A stretch of 64,000 nucleotides of DNA from Stutzerimonas stutzeri (GTDB taxonomy: Bacteria; Pseudomonadota; Gammaproteobacteria; Pseudomonadales; Pseudomonadaceae): assembly GCF_000952685.1 (NCBI RefSeq), contig NZ_JYHV01000015.1, positions 276,055 to 340,054 of the forward strand. Direction: 5' to 3'. Shown here piece by piece: positions 56,321-64,000 of the stretch. The notes below the pieces were generated by a model. The model made no database searches. It had not been told where the DNA came from and was given only the letters and a program-made list of their open reading frames with translations. The position numbers and the translations under genes are program-made. Each line of letters starts with the position of its first letter. Within the stretch, counting starts at the first letter, position 1.

Positions 56321-58683
56321 GTTCTTCGCGCGTAATGATGCTGTTTGTGATGCTGGCAGTCTCATCTGCCTCCATGGCGGAGACCGTACCTTCAGGCGAT
56401 GCCGGGTATTCTCGACGAGAGGAGCTGTTGCTCGACGACATGACGGTCACCGCAGACGCTGACAGTTCCTTGCACGAGGACGCGCGGCGTGGCGTCGTCT
56501 TGGTGGAGGGAGAGGCCGTGGAGCGCCCTGGTGGACACGCGCCCAGCCTACTCGAGCAACGCGTCCCGGGTCTGGTGCTGTCTGGCCACAACGCCCGTGA
56601 TATCGGTTTCGGGATGCGCGGATACGGCGCGACGGCCTTCAACGATGGGCTGGAAGGCAGCGTTGGGGTCTTCGTTGACGGAGTCTATCTCGGCCGTCAG
56701 GGCATGGCCCTCGGCGACTGGCTGGATATCGAGCGAGTCGAGGTGCTGCGTGGGCCGCAGAACACCGCGTTTGGCAAGAACAGCAGTGCCGGGGCGTTGA
56801 ACATCGTGACCCGACCACCGAGTCCGGAGTTCGAGGCACGTGGCGAAACAAGTGTGGGTTCTCGGGGCTTGCGGCAGCATCGCGGAAGTTTCTCAGGGCC
56901 GTTGGAGGACGGGGTGCTGGCCGGTCGGCTGAGCGTCTTTCATACCGAGCGCGATGCGCTCGTCGAGAATCGTTACAGCGGCGCGGGGCTGAACGACAAG
57001 GATCAACAAGGGCTGCGGGGACAGCTGCTGTGGACCCCCACCGAGGCGTTCAGTGCGCGTCTGGTGGGCGAGCATGGGCGGGCGGATGATTCGGGAAGCG
57101 TACTGATGGCTAGCCATTACAGCGACCAGACACGCCGCCGGGCCGCTTTTGTCGGCTACGATCTGCCGGCGACCGACCCGAAGAAGCGGGAAGTCCAGCA
57201 TGACGCGCCGACCGGCAGTCGGGTGTCGCAGGATGCCGTTTCGCTGGAGCTGAACTGGGCGCTGGCGCCGACGATGCAGCTGACCAGCATCAGCGCGCAT
57301 CGTGACTGGACTTATCTCAGCAAGCGAGATGGCGACAGTACGCCGCTTAGGGTCGCCGAGGGAAATGTCGATCTGCGGCACCGGCAGTTCAGTCAGGAGC
57401 TGCGCTTGAGCGGGTCGGTCGGTCCGCGCCTGGATTATTCAACGGGTGCTTATTACCTCAGCCAGGACGCTCGGCGTGAGACCGCTGTCCGCTTTGGCGA
57501 CGATGCGGCTGCCTGGTTCGTCGGTGATCGTCTGGATGAAATCGAGCAGTTGTTCGGCATCCGCTTTCAAAATCCAGCTCAGATCCCGACGTCCTTGCTC
57601 AACGGTGCGAGTCAGCGCTATGCCGGTGCACAGGAGTCGGAAAGCCGCGCGGTGTTCGGAGCGCTCGCGTGGCGTCCCGTTGAGCGCGTCGAACTGAAGG
57701 GAGGGCTTCGCTACGGGCGAGAACACAAGCAAGGTTGGATGTCCCGGGAGCTTGCGGACCTGGCCTCTCTGAACGGTCTGCCGCCAGTCATTCAGGGTGG
57801 CGGTCAGTTACTTCGGCAAATTGCGTTGGGTGGAGCATATTACCGGCGTGACTCCACCGAAGAACGACACCTGACCGGTGAACTCGGGTTCAGATACCAG
57901 TTTTCCGATGCCGTTACGGGCCGGGCTGGCTGGTCACGCGGATACCGAACGGGTGGGATCAATTTCGACGTGGTGGGCCCTACGGCAGCACCGACGTTCG
58001 GCTCAGAGCGGGCCACATCGTTCGAATTGGGACTTGAAAGTCGCTTCTGGGACGACCGTGCGCGGGCCGGCCTGACCCTTTATCAGACGGATGTCGACGA
58101 TTATCAGGCGCTGACCTATAGCCCTCCGGCCACGCTATTCGCGCCTCCGTTGCGTGACAATCTCATCAACGTCGGCGCGGTACGCCTGAGGGGAATCGAG
58201 CTCGACTCCGCTTGGCGCGTGCATCCTCGCACTGACCTGCGGCTGGGCGTCGCCTGGAGCGATGCGCGTTATGGCGCGTTTCGCAACGCGCCTTGCCCAC
58301 CCGGCGAGGGCCAATGGGTGTGCGACCTGAGCGGCAAACGCTTGTACAACGCACCCGAATGGAATGTGTCGACCGGGCTCGATTACTGGCAACCGCTGGT
58401 GCCGGGGCTGGAAAGCTTTGGCGGCGTCGACTACAGCTTCCGAAGCGGCTATTACGGCACCCTCGAAGGTGGTGAGGGCAGCTATCAGCCGAGCTACGGA
58501 CTGACCCATCTGCGCTTTGGCCTGCGCCGCTCGGACCGTAGCTGGGAGGTCGAAGGTTGGGTGCGCAACCTGTTCGACCGCCATTCCGTCAGTGCCGTCT
58601 ATGCCCTGCTTGGCGCGGGCGATTACGGTGTGCTTACAGGGGAGCCCCGCATGGCAGGCATGACGGTCAGGGCGCGCTACTGA
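56317..58683 (+). CDS. TonB-dependent outer-membrane receptor
   Basis: A siderophore-type TonB receptor of 788 residues. I favour the TTG at 56317: it overlaps the kinase stop as TTGA, has GAGG upstream, and places a good signal peptide (MMLFVMLAVSSASMA) at the N-terminus; an ATG at 56278 adds 13 residues. A TonB-box-like stretch DDMTVTA precedes the plug domain (VLRGPQNTAFGKNSSAGALNIVT). The barrel ends in the aromatic RARY. Ligand unknown; the sequence resembles receptors of the pesticin/FyuA-like group in general form. Coupling to a two-component pair is unusual. Confidence 0.9.
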   Translation: MSSSRVMMLFVMLAVSSASMAETVPSGDAGYSRREELLLDDMTVTADADSSLHEDARRGVVLVEGEAVERPGGHAPSLLEQRVPGLVLSGHNARDIGFGMRGYGATAFNDGLEGSVGVFVDGVYLGRQGMALGDWLDIERVEVLRGPQNTAFGKNSSAGALNIVTRPPSPEFEARGETSVGSRGLRQHRGSFSGPLEDGVLAGRLSVFHTERDALVENRYSGAGLNDKDQQGLRGQLLWTPTEAFSARLVGEHGRADDSGSVLMASHYSDQTRRRAAFVGYDLPATDPKKREVQHDAPTGSRVSQDAVSLELNWALAPTMQLTSISAHRDWTYLSKRDGDSTPLRVAEGNVDLRHRQFSQELRLSGSVGPRLDYSTGAYYLSQDARRETAVRFGDDAAAWFVGDRLDEIEQLFGIRFQNPAQIPTSLLNGASQRYAGAQESESRAVFGALAWRPVERVELKGGLRYGREHKQGWMSRELADLASLNGLPPVIQGGGQLLRQIALGGAYYRRDSTEERHLTGELGFRYQFSDAVTGRAGWSRGYRTGGINFDVVGPTAAPTFGSERATSFELGLESRFWDDRARAGLTLYQTDVDDYQALTYSPPATLFAPPLRDNLINVGAVRLRGIELDSAWRVHPRTDLRLGVAWSDARYGAFRNAPCPPGEGQWVCDLSGKRLYNAPEWNVSTGLDYWQPLVPGLESFGGVDYSFRSGYYGTLEGGEGSYQPSYGLTHLRFGLRRSDRSWEVEGWVRNLFDRHSVSAVYALLGAGDYGVLTGEPRMAGMTVRARY

Positions 58684-58887
58684 TAGGCGCCACGCTCGGT
58701 ACCGTGCCCCCCCGCGTCATAGCCGTTCGTCAGGCCGCAACGGATTAATCCTCGACCATCCGCTGCAGCAAAGCTCACGTCCGCTCTCGCAAACTTTGCG
58801 CTGTTGAACTCTACGCATAATTCGCCGCAACTCGACCGGCCGAACACCCGGGACGGGCATTCATTACGGTTTTTATGGAGTTTGGCG

Positions 58888-60660
58888 ATGGCAGTCCGTG
58901 AACAGGATTTCGTTTATGTGGGCAAGCGTCTGCTGCGGTGGAGCGTTGCGTTGGCTGGCTCGGCTGCTGCGCCCTGGATTTTTGCTCAAAGTCTGCCGGA
59001 TGCCGGTCAGTTGCTGAACGAGCATCAGCAGAGCCAGCCATCCGCACCGCAATCCACCGAGCCGCCGCCTGCGTTCGAACTGCCATCCGATGCCGTGCGC
59101 GAAGGGCAGTCCGGTTTGCGCGTGACCCTTCGCTCGATCCGCTTTTCCGGCGACACGGAGTTGGCCGAGACTGAAGATCTGCAGCGTCTGGTTAGCCCCA
59201 TGGTGGGCAAGACGCTCGACCACGCCGGGCTCCAACAGCTAACCGACAGCCTGACCCGTTATCTACGTGGTCGCGGCTATGTGTTGGCCAGAGCGTACCT
59301 GCCGCGTCAGGACCTGACCGAGGGCAATCTGGAAATCGCGCTGACCAAGGGAAAATTGCAATCGGATGCGGCGCGCATCGAGGTTGGCGGGGCGACTCGC
59401 AGCTCGACCGGTCGCCTGCGTGGCATTGCCGAGGCAGCGCTGCCCCAAGGCAAAGCACTGCGCGCCGAAGATCTTGAACGTGCGCTGCTGCTCATCAACG
59501 ACCAGCCCGGCATAACCGCGCAATCCGCCCTTGAGCGCGGCACCGAGCCCGGCAGCAGCCGCTTGCTGATCAGCGCCAAGCAAGGGCCGGTCTTCAGCGG
59601 TGGCGTGTCGGGCGACAATTACGGAAACCGGAGCACGGGCAGTGCTCGCGCCAATGCTCAATTCAACCTCGCTGATCCGCTGGGTATCGGCGACCAGTTT
59701 TCCCTGGGTCTCAGCAAGACCACCGGCAGCACCGTGGTGGGTGCCGGCTATAGCCTGCCGCTGACGGCGAGCGGATTGCGCTTGCATGCCGCAGGGTCGT
59801 ACCTGCGCTATCACGTCGACCAGGAGCAATTCCGCCCGTTGAACCTGCGCGGCACCGCCGAGAGCGGATCCCTGGGCCTGAGCTATCCACTGATCCGCTC
59901 GCGCCTGCAGAACCTCAATCTCTCCGGGACGTACGAATATAAGGCTCTGGAAGATCGGGCGCTGGGCATCAACTTGCGTGACCGGGAGCTGAACAACTTC
60001 AACGTCGCGCTTTCTGGTAACCGCTTCGATGGCTTGGGTGGGGGCGGCGTTACCGATGCTGGAATCGCTCTGACTGTCGGCCAGCTTGATCTATCCGGCA
60101 ACCGTGGCGATGAATTCGCCGACAGCATGGGAGCCCAGAGTGATGGCGGCTTCCATAAGCTCAATCTGCGACTGTCGCGTCTGCAGAACCTTGGGGCGGC
60201 AAGCGACTGGACGCTGTTCGCCGGCGCTTCCGCGCAATGGGCTAGCGGCAATCTGGACTCATCGGAGAAATTCCTCCTGGGCGGCCCTGCCGGAGTGCGT
60301 GCCTATCCCGTGGGCGAGGCGTCCGGCGACCAGGGCTGGTTGGCCACCCTCGAGCTACGGCGCAATCTCGACCTGGGGCTTCCGGGGGTCAAGCTGCAGA
60401 CGCTCGGCTTCGTCGACACCGGCCGTATCTGGCTGCACGAGGATGAATGGGCGGGCTCGATCAACAACGCGGGCGATACCAACCGCTACGACCTGCACGC
60501 TGTAGGTCTTGGGGCCAATGTATGGGTGGGCGATTTCACTGTTCGCACCGCTGTAGCTCGCACTCTGGACAACAACCCAGGCCGTGGCATCTCCGGATTG
60601 GACGCCGACGGACGCTCAAGCGACTGGCGCGCCTGGCTACAGGCATCGCTGGCTTTCTGA
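58888..60660 (+). CDS. Two-partner secretion transporter TpsB (ShlB/FhaC family)
   Basis: Outer-membrane translocator for the exoprotein encoded next door. The ATG at 58888, with GGAG at good spacing, gives 590 residues with a signal peptide ending IFAQ. Then come a Pro/Gln-rich linker, tandem POTRA domains (about 75-235, starting VTLRSIRFSGD) and a 16-strand barrel. The L6-loop motif, VRGY in FhaC, reads VRAY here (LLGGPAGVRAYP), followed by DTGRIW. The tpsA gene starts 37 bases later. Confidence 0.93.
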   Translation: MAVREQDFVYVGKRLLRWSVALAGSAAAPWIFAQSLPDAGQLLNEHQQSQPSAPQSTEPPPAFELPSDAVREGQSGLRVTLRSIRFSGDTELAETEDLQRLVSPMVGKTLDHAGLQQLTDSLTRYLRGRGYVLARAYLPRQDLTEGNLEIALTKGKLQSDAARIEVGGATRSSTGRLRGIAEAALPQGKALRAEDLERALLLINDQPGITAQSALERGTEPGSSRLLISAKQGPVFSGGVSGDNYGNRSTGSARANAQFNLADPLGIGDQFSLGLSKTTGSTVVGAGYSLPLTASGLRLHAAGSYLRYHVDQEQFRPLNLRGTAESGSLGLSYPLIRSRLQNLNLSGTYEYKALEDRALGINLRDRELNNFNVALSGNRFDGLGGGGVTDAGIALTVGQLDLSGNRGDEFADSMGAQSDGGFHKLNLRLSRLQNLGAASDWTLFAGASAQWASGNLDSSEKFLLGGPAGVRAYPVGEASGDQGWLATLELRRNLDLGLPGVKLQTLGFVDTGRIWLHEDEWAGSINNAGDTNRYDLHAVGLGANVWVGDFTVRTAVARTLDNNPGRGISGLDADGRSSDWRAWLQASLAF

Positions 60661-60697
60661 CATCACCGTATCGGTCTTTTCGAAAAAGGAATAACGC

Positions 60698-63600
60698 ATG
60701 AAGAGCGCTTCGTTGAACCATGTTTACCGCCTTGTCTGGAGCGATGCCGAACAGGCTTTCGTTGCCGTTTCCGAACATACCGCTGCCCGTGGCAAGCGCG
60801 GTGGTGTCGTTGGTTTTCTAGCCGCCCTGGGTCTGCTGAGCATCGGCGCCGTCCATGCCGCCGATCTCCCTACCGGAGGGACGATAGTCGGCGGTAGCGG
60901 TGCTATTTCCCAAAACGGCAATCAGATGGTGATCAACCAGTCCAGCGGCAAGCTAGTAACCAACTGGAACAGCTTCGATGTGGGCGCCGGTTCAGGCGTC
61001 ACCTTCCATCAGCCGGGCGCCGACAGCATCGCCTTGAACCGGGTGATCGGTGGCGGTAGCGCCAGTCAGATCCTGGGCAAGCTCGATGCGAACGGTCAGG
61101 TCTGGTTGCTCAACCCCAACGGGGTCGTGATCGGCCGCGGCGCCGAAGTGAATGTCGGTGGCCTGGTGGCTTCATCACTGCAGATCAGCGACGAGGATTT
61201 CCTGGCCGGCAAGACTGCGTTGAACGCGGGAACGGGTGCCGGTGCCGTGATCAACCAGGGCACGATCAACGCTGCGGAGGGCGGTGTAGTCGCGTTGATC
61301 GGTCCGCAGGTCAGTAACAGCGGCAGCATCCATACACCAGGCGGTAGCGCGGTGTTGGCGGCCGGTGACAAGGTTGCTCTCGACTTCCATGGCGACGGGC
61401 TGGTGAGCGTCAATGTCGAGCGAGGCGTGCTCGATGCCCTGGTGCAGAACGATGGGCACATCAGCGCCGACGGCGGAATGGTTGCGCTCAGTGCGCGATC
61501 GGCCGACGCCGCGCTCAACAGCGTTATCAACAATACCGGCATTATCGAGGCCAAAGGGCTCGTCGAGCGCGGCGGACGCATTCTGCTCGATGGAGACGCA
61601 GAGGGCGGTCTGACCCAGGTGGCGGGCACGCTCGATGTCTCCTCGGACCAGGGCCAGGGCGGCGACATCCTCGTGACCGGGGAACACATTGCCGTCGCCA
61701 ACGCAACGCTGGATGCCAGCGGCGCTACTGGCGGCGGAACTATAAAAGTCGGCGGTGGCTGGCAGGGACGGGACGCCAGCGTCGCCAACGCTCGCCAGGT
61801 GACCGTGAGCAAGGACGCTACTTTCAAGGCGGACGCCATTGGCACCGGCAATGGCGGCACCGTGGTCGCCTGGTCGGACGGTGACAACCGTTTTGCCGGC
61901 AAAATTTCCGTGCGCGGCGGCGAGCAGGGCGGCGACGGCGGCAAGGCCGAGGTGTCTGGCAAGCAGACGCTGCACTACGCCGGCCTGACCGATGCTCGCG
62001 CCGCCAAGGGTCGCACGGGCGATCTGCTGCTCGATCCGACGCGGATCGATATTGTCGGCGGCGGCAACGCTGGGGATTCGATTACGGGCGCCACGGTCAC
62101 TGAAAAGGCGCTGGAAGCCCAGGCGGCTAACGTACTGCTGCAGGCGACCGAGCGTATTCACTTCGGTGATCTCGCCCAGAACGGCGGTGATGGCAAGATC
62201 TCCATGCAGGAAGACGTCAGTTTCCGCGCGGAAGTGGTTAACAGCGGTAGCACCCGCACCATGATTACGTTTGAAAACGCCGAGAACACCTTGGAGGTAT
62301 TCGGCACCGGGAGCATCTATCTGCAAGCCGGAGGGGGCGGTACTGGCTCCATCGGGGAGAGTAATTCCGCTGGGTTGACCGGCAATCTGGGTGTCTTCAA
62401 TCTGATCGCTCATGGCCCAGGTGACAATCCAGACGTGGCGGACATCCCGGCACATCTCGTCGATCAGATCGGTAACGGCACGCCAGGTGCGGGCACCATC
62501 ACCGTTCTCGGCGCGGACGGGGCAACCTTGGCCGGCACGCTCCAGACCAATGGCGGTTATGTGCGCATTTCCGTGGACTCGGATGCCGGGGTCAACAAAG
62601 GTGGTGCCGGAAACCTGGTGATCAACAAGGGCGCTGACATCACCACTCATGACGGCAATCTTTATCTGTCATTCGGCGGCAATGGGTATAGCGCTACGCT
62701 GCTTAGCGACATCACGTTGGGCAATGGGCGACTGTACTTCGGCGATGCCATTCCTGGTGGCATCACCAAGCAACTCGGTTCGTCCACTGGAGAGAAAAAG
62801 CTGGGTGGCCTGCTCAGTCTGAGTGGAGATGTCAATTTCAACACGCCGCTGACCATGCTCGGGGGCGCCTCGATCTATACCAACGGCGCGATCAATTTCA
62901 CCAGTACGGTCAATCTGGACACCGGCGACGACCTGCTGACACTCAGGGCGAATAATGTCGATTTCACCAGTGCGACGCTGCAAAACCTGTCTACGGCAAG
63001 CATCCGCTTGGAGCCCTACGACGCGACGACCAATATCAATCTGAACAGCAGCAGTGGCAACGCCGGCGGCGGCATCTTCCTCGATGCGAGTGCGCCGGCT
63101 ACGGACATCAGCAGCCTAGTAGGCATCAAGAACCTTACCATTGGCCGCGAGGATGGCAGCGGTACCACCACCGTGGACGCCTCCGGGTTCGGTTTCAATG
63201 CCAACGACAACCTGACGTTGCTTAACGGCAACATCCGGATCGACGGCGAGTTGCGCAACAGCAACGCGACCGGCCATGTCATCGCCCAGGCGGGCGAGGG
63301 CGATGTGGTCATCAACGCTGGCGGTAGCGTCACCGCCCAGGGTAGCGGTGACGCCGTGGTGCTGGTTGCGGCGCGGAACTTCGTCAACAACGCTGGGGCC
63401 AACGCATTGCTCGCAACCAACAGCAGTGGTCGCTGGCTCACGTATTCGACCAATCCATGGGATGACGTGCGGGGCGGGCTCGGCATCGACTTCAAGCAGT
63501 ACGCCACTGGGTATGGTCAGCCGATACTTGGCACTGGCAACGGCCATGTCTATACCTACGCACCGAAGGTCACGGTCGAATTGACCGGAGAGGTTCGCAA

Positions 63601-64000
63601 GACCTATGACGGCAACACGGACGCAACCGTCGATGCCTCGACTCACTTCGCAATGAGTGGTGCAATCGACGGAGACACCATCGATGTCATCTCCTTCGGT
63701 GACGCTTATTACGCAGACAAAAACGCCGGGGCGGGCAAAGGGGTCACGGTAGACAATGTCCAGGTTTCCGAAGCAACCAACGGCGATGTGAAGGTTTACG
63801 GCTATCAAGTCGATGCCTCGAGCGTCAGCGGCGACATCGGGACGATTGACAGGAAAACTCTGACGGCCACGGCCGATGTGGCCGACAAGGTCTACGACGG
63901 CACCACAGCCGCAGACCTCAGCAATGTGCAGTTGATTGGCGTGGTGGCCGGTGATGCCGGCAAGGTGAACACCAGTGGCTCGACCGGCAGCTTCGTCGAC
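60698..64000 (+). CDS. Two-partner secretion exoprotein TpsA (filamentous hemagglutinin-like), 3' end beyond the window
   Basis: An open frame of 1101 codons from ATG 60698 (AAAAAGGA upstream) to the window edge. The N-terminus MKSASLNHVYRLVWSDAEQAF is an extended signal peptide region, with cleavage likely after A54 (AVHA). Residues about 58-300 form the TPS secretion domain, with the signature NPNG at 139-142. A beta-helix of Gly/Asn/Asp-rich repeats follows. YDG-type domains begin near 968 (KTYDGNT) and 1064 (KVYDGTT), about 96 residues apart, and probably continue. It is likely a secreted adhesin; the C-terminal function cannot be seen. Confidence 0.94.
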   Translation, partial: MKSASLNHVYRLVWSDAEQAFVAVSEHTAARGKRGGVVGFLAALGLLSIGAVHAADLPTGGTIVGGSGAISQNGNQMVINQSSGKLVTNWNSFDVGAGSGVTFHQPGADSIALNRVIGGGSASQILGKLDANGQVWLLNPNGVVIGRGAEVNVGGLVASSLQISDEDFLAGKTALNAGTGAGAVINQGTINAAEGGVVALIGPQVSNSGSIHTPGGSAVLAAGDKVALDFHGDGLVSVNVERGVLDALVQNDGHISADGGMVALSARSADAALNSVINNTGIIEAKGLVERGGRILLDGDAEGGLTQVAGTLDVSSDQGQGGDILVTGEHIAVANATLDASGATGGGTIKVGGGWQGRDASVANARQVTVSKDATFKADAIGTGNGGTVVAWSDGDNRFAGKISVRGGEQGGDGGKAEVSGKQTLHYAGLTDARAAKGRTGDLLLDPTRIDIVGGGNAGDSITGATVTEKALEAQAANVLLQATERIHFGDLAQNGGDGKISMQEDVSFRAEVVNSGSTRTMITFENAENTLEVFGTGSIYLQAGGGGTGSIGESNSAGLTGNLGVFNLIAHGPGDNPDVADIPAHLVDQIGNGTPGAGTITVLGADGATLAGTLQTNGGYVRISVDSDAGVNKGGAGNLVINKGADITTHDGNLYLSFGGNGYSATLLSDITLGNGRLYFGDAIPGGITKQLGSSTGEKKLGGLLSLSGDVNFNTPLTMLGGASIYTNGAINFTSTVNLDTGDDLLTLRANNVDFTSATLQNLSTASIRLEPYDATTNINLNSSSGNAGGGIFLDASAPATDISSLVGIKNLTIGREDGSGTTTVDASGFGFNANDNLTLLNGNIRIDGELRNSNATGHVIAQAGEGDVVINAGGSVTAQGSGDAVVLVAARNFVNNAGANALLATNSSGRWLTYSTNPWDDVRGGLGIDFKQYATGYGQPILGTGNGHVYTYAPKVTVELTGEVRKTYDGNTDATVDASTHFAMSGAIDGDTIDVISFGDAYYADKNAGAGKGVTVDNVQVSEATNGDVKVYGYQVDASSVSGDIGTIDRKTLTATADVADKVYDGTTAADLSNVQLIGVVAGDAGKVNTSGSTGSFVD

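Noticed and set aside
61175..62650. 491-codon open frame on the minus strand opposite tpsA
   Set aside because: Shadow of the repetitive, GC-rich exoprotein gene, which has secretion signal, TPS domain and YDG repeats.

Overview
The window reads as a chromosomal segment of a Pseudomonadaceae gammaproteobacterium, most likely the Pseudomonas/Stutzerimonas (P. stutzeri) group. The reasons are high GC, Pseudomonas-like gene orders (kdpBCDE; exaA/exaC/pqqABCDE/pqqH/ercA/ercS; gacA-uvrC-pgsA-tRNA-Gly-tRNA-Cys-tRNA-Leu; gbuR-gbuA) and Pseudomonas-like proteins. Species is inferred, not proven.

Layout. (1) 1-6030: potassium uptake, the Kdp P-type ATPase and its KdpDE sensor/regulator. (2) 6082-8736: an MFS exporter and a solute-binding protein on the minus strand. 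(3) 9020-21587: periplasmic alcohol oxidation, with a PQQ alcohol dehydrogenase carrying the lanthanide-type Asp pair, aldehyde dehydrogenase ExaC, PQQ biosynthesis pqqABCDE plus PqqH, and ErcA/ErcS. (4) 21584-27976: a Met/His-rich secreted protein and a CusCBA-type Cu/Ag efflux pump whose adaptor carries a fused CusF domain. (5) 27977-33062: arsenic resistance, arsR-arsH-ynfA-gap-arsJ divergent from acr3. (6) 33412-36731: gacA-uvrC-pgsA and tRNA genes.

(7) 37056-51521: a 14.46-kb genomic island inserted in the anticodon loop of the native tRNA-Leu(UAA) gene. The 5' half of that gene lies at 37024 and its 3' half at 51514; they share an 8-bp repeat and together rebuild a near-perfect cloverleaf. 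Just inside the left end the island carries its own complete, differently sequenced tRNA-Leu(UAA), interrupted between anticodon positions 34 and 35 by a 231-nt group I intron with all core helices P1-P9 recognisable. This appears to replace the gene the island destroyed, and the intron breaks up the very sequence the island inserted into. The island also carries a FecBCDE-type iron transporter, an SDR relic, a Bcr/CflA exporter with TetR, a guanidinobutyrate cluster (gbuR, gbuA, NTF2-like gene, NCS1 permease, aldehyde dehydrogenase) and a frameshifted, truncated integrase at its right end. I consider this the most interesting part of the window.

(8) 51738-64000: three small genes, then a tightly coupled set of an AraC-type response regulator, a 7TMR-DISM hybrid kinase and a TonB receptor, followed by a two-partner secretion pair whose large exoprotein runs off the end of the window. 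Several start codons were moved from the longest reading frame using ribosome-binding sites, overlaps and family lengths; each case is stated in its entry.
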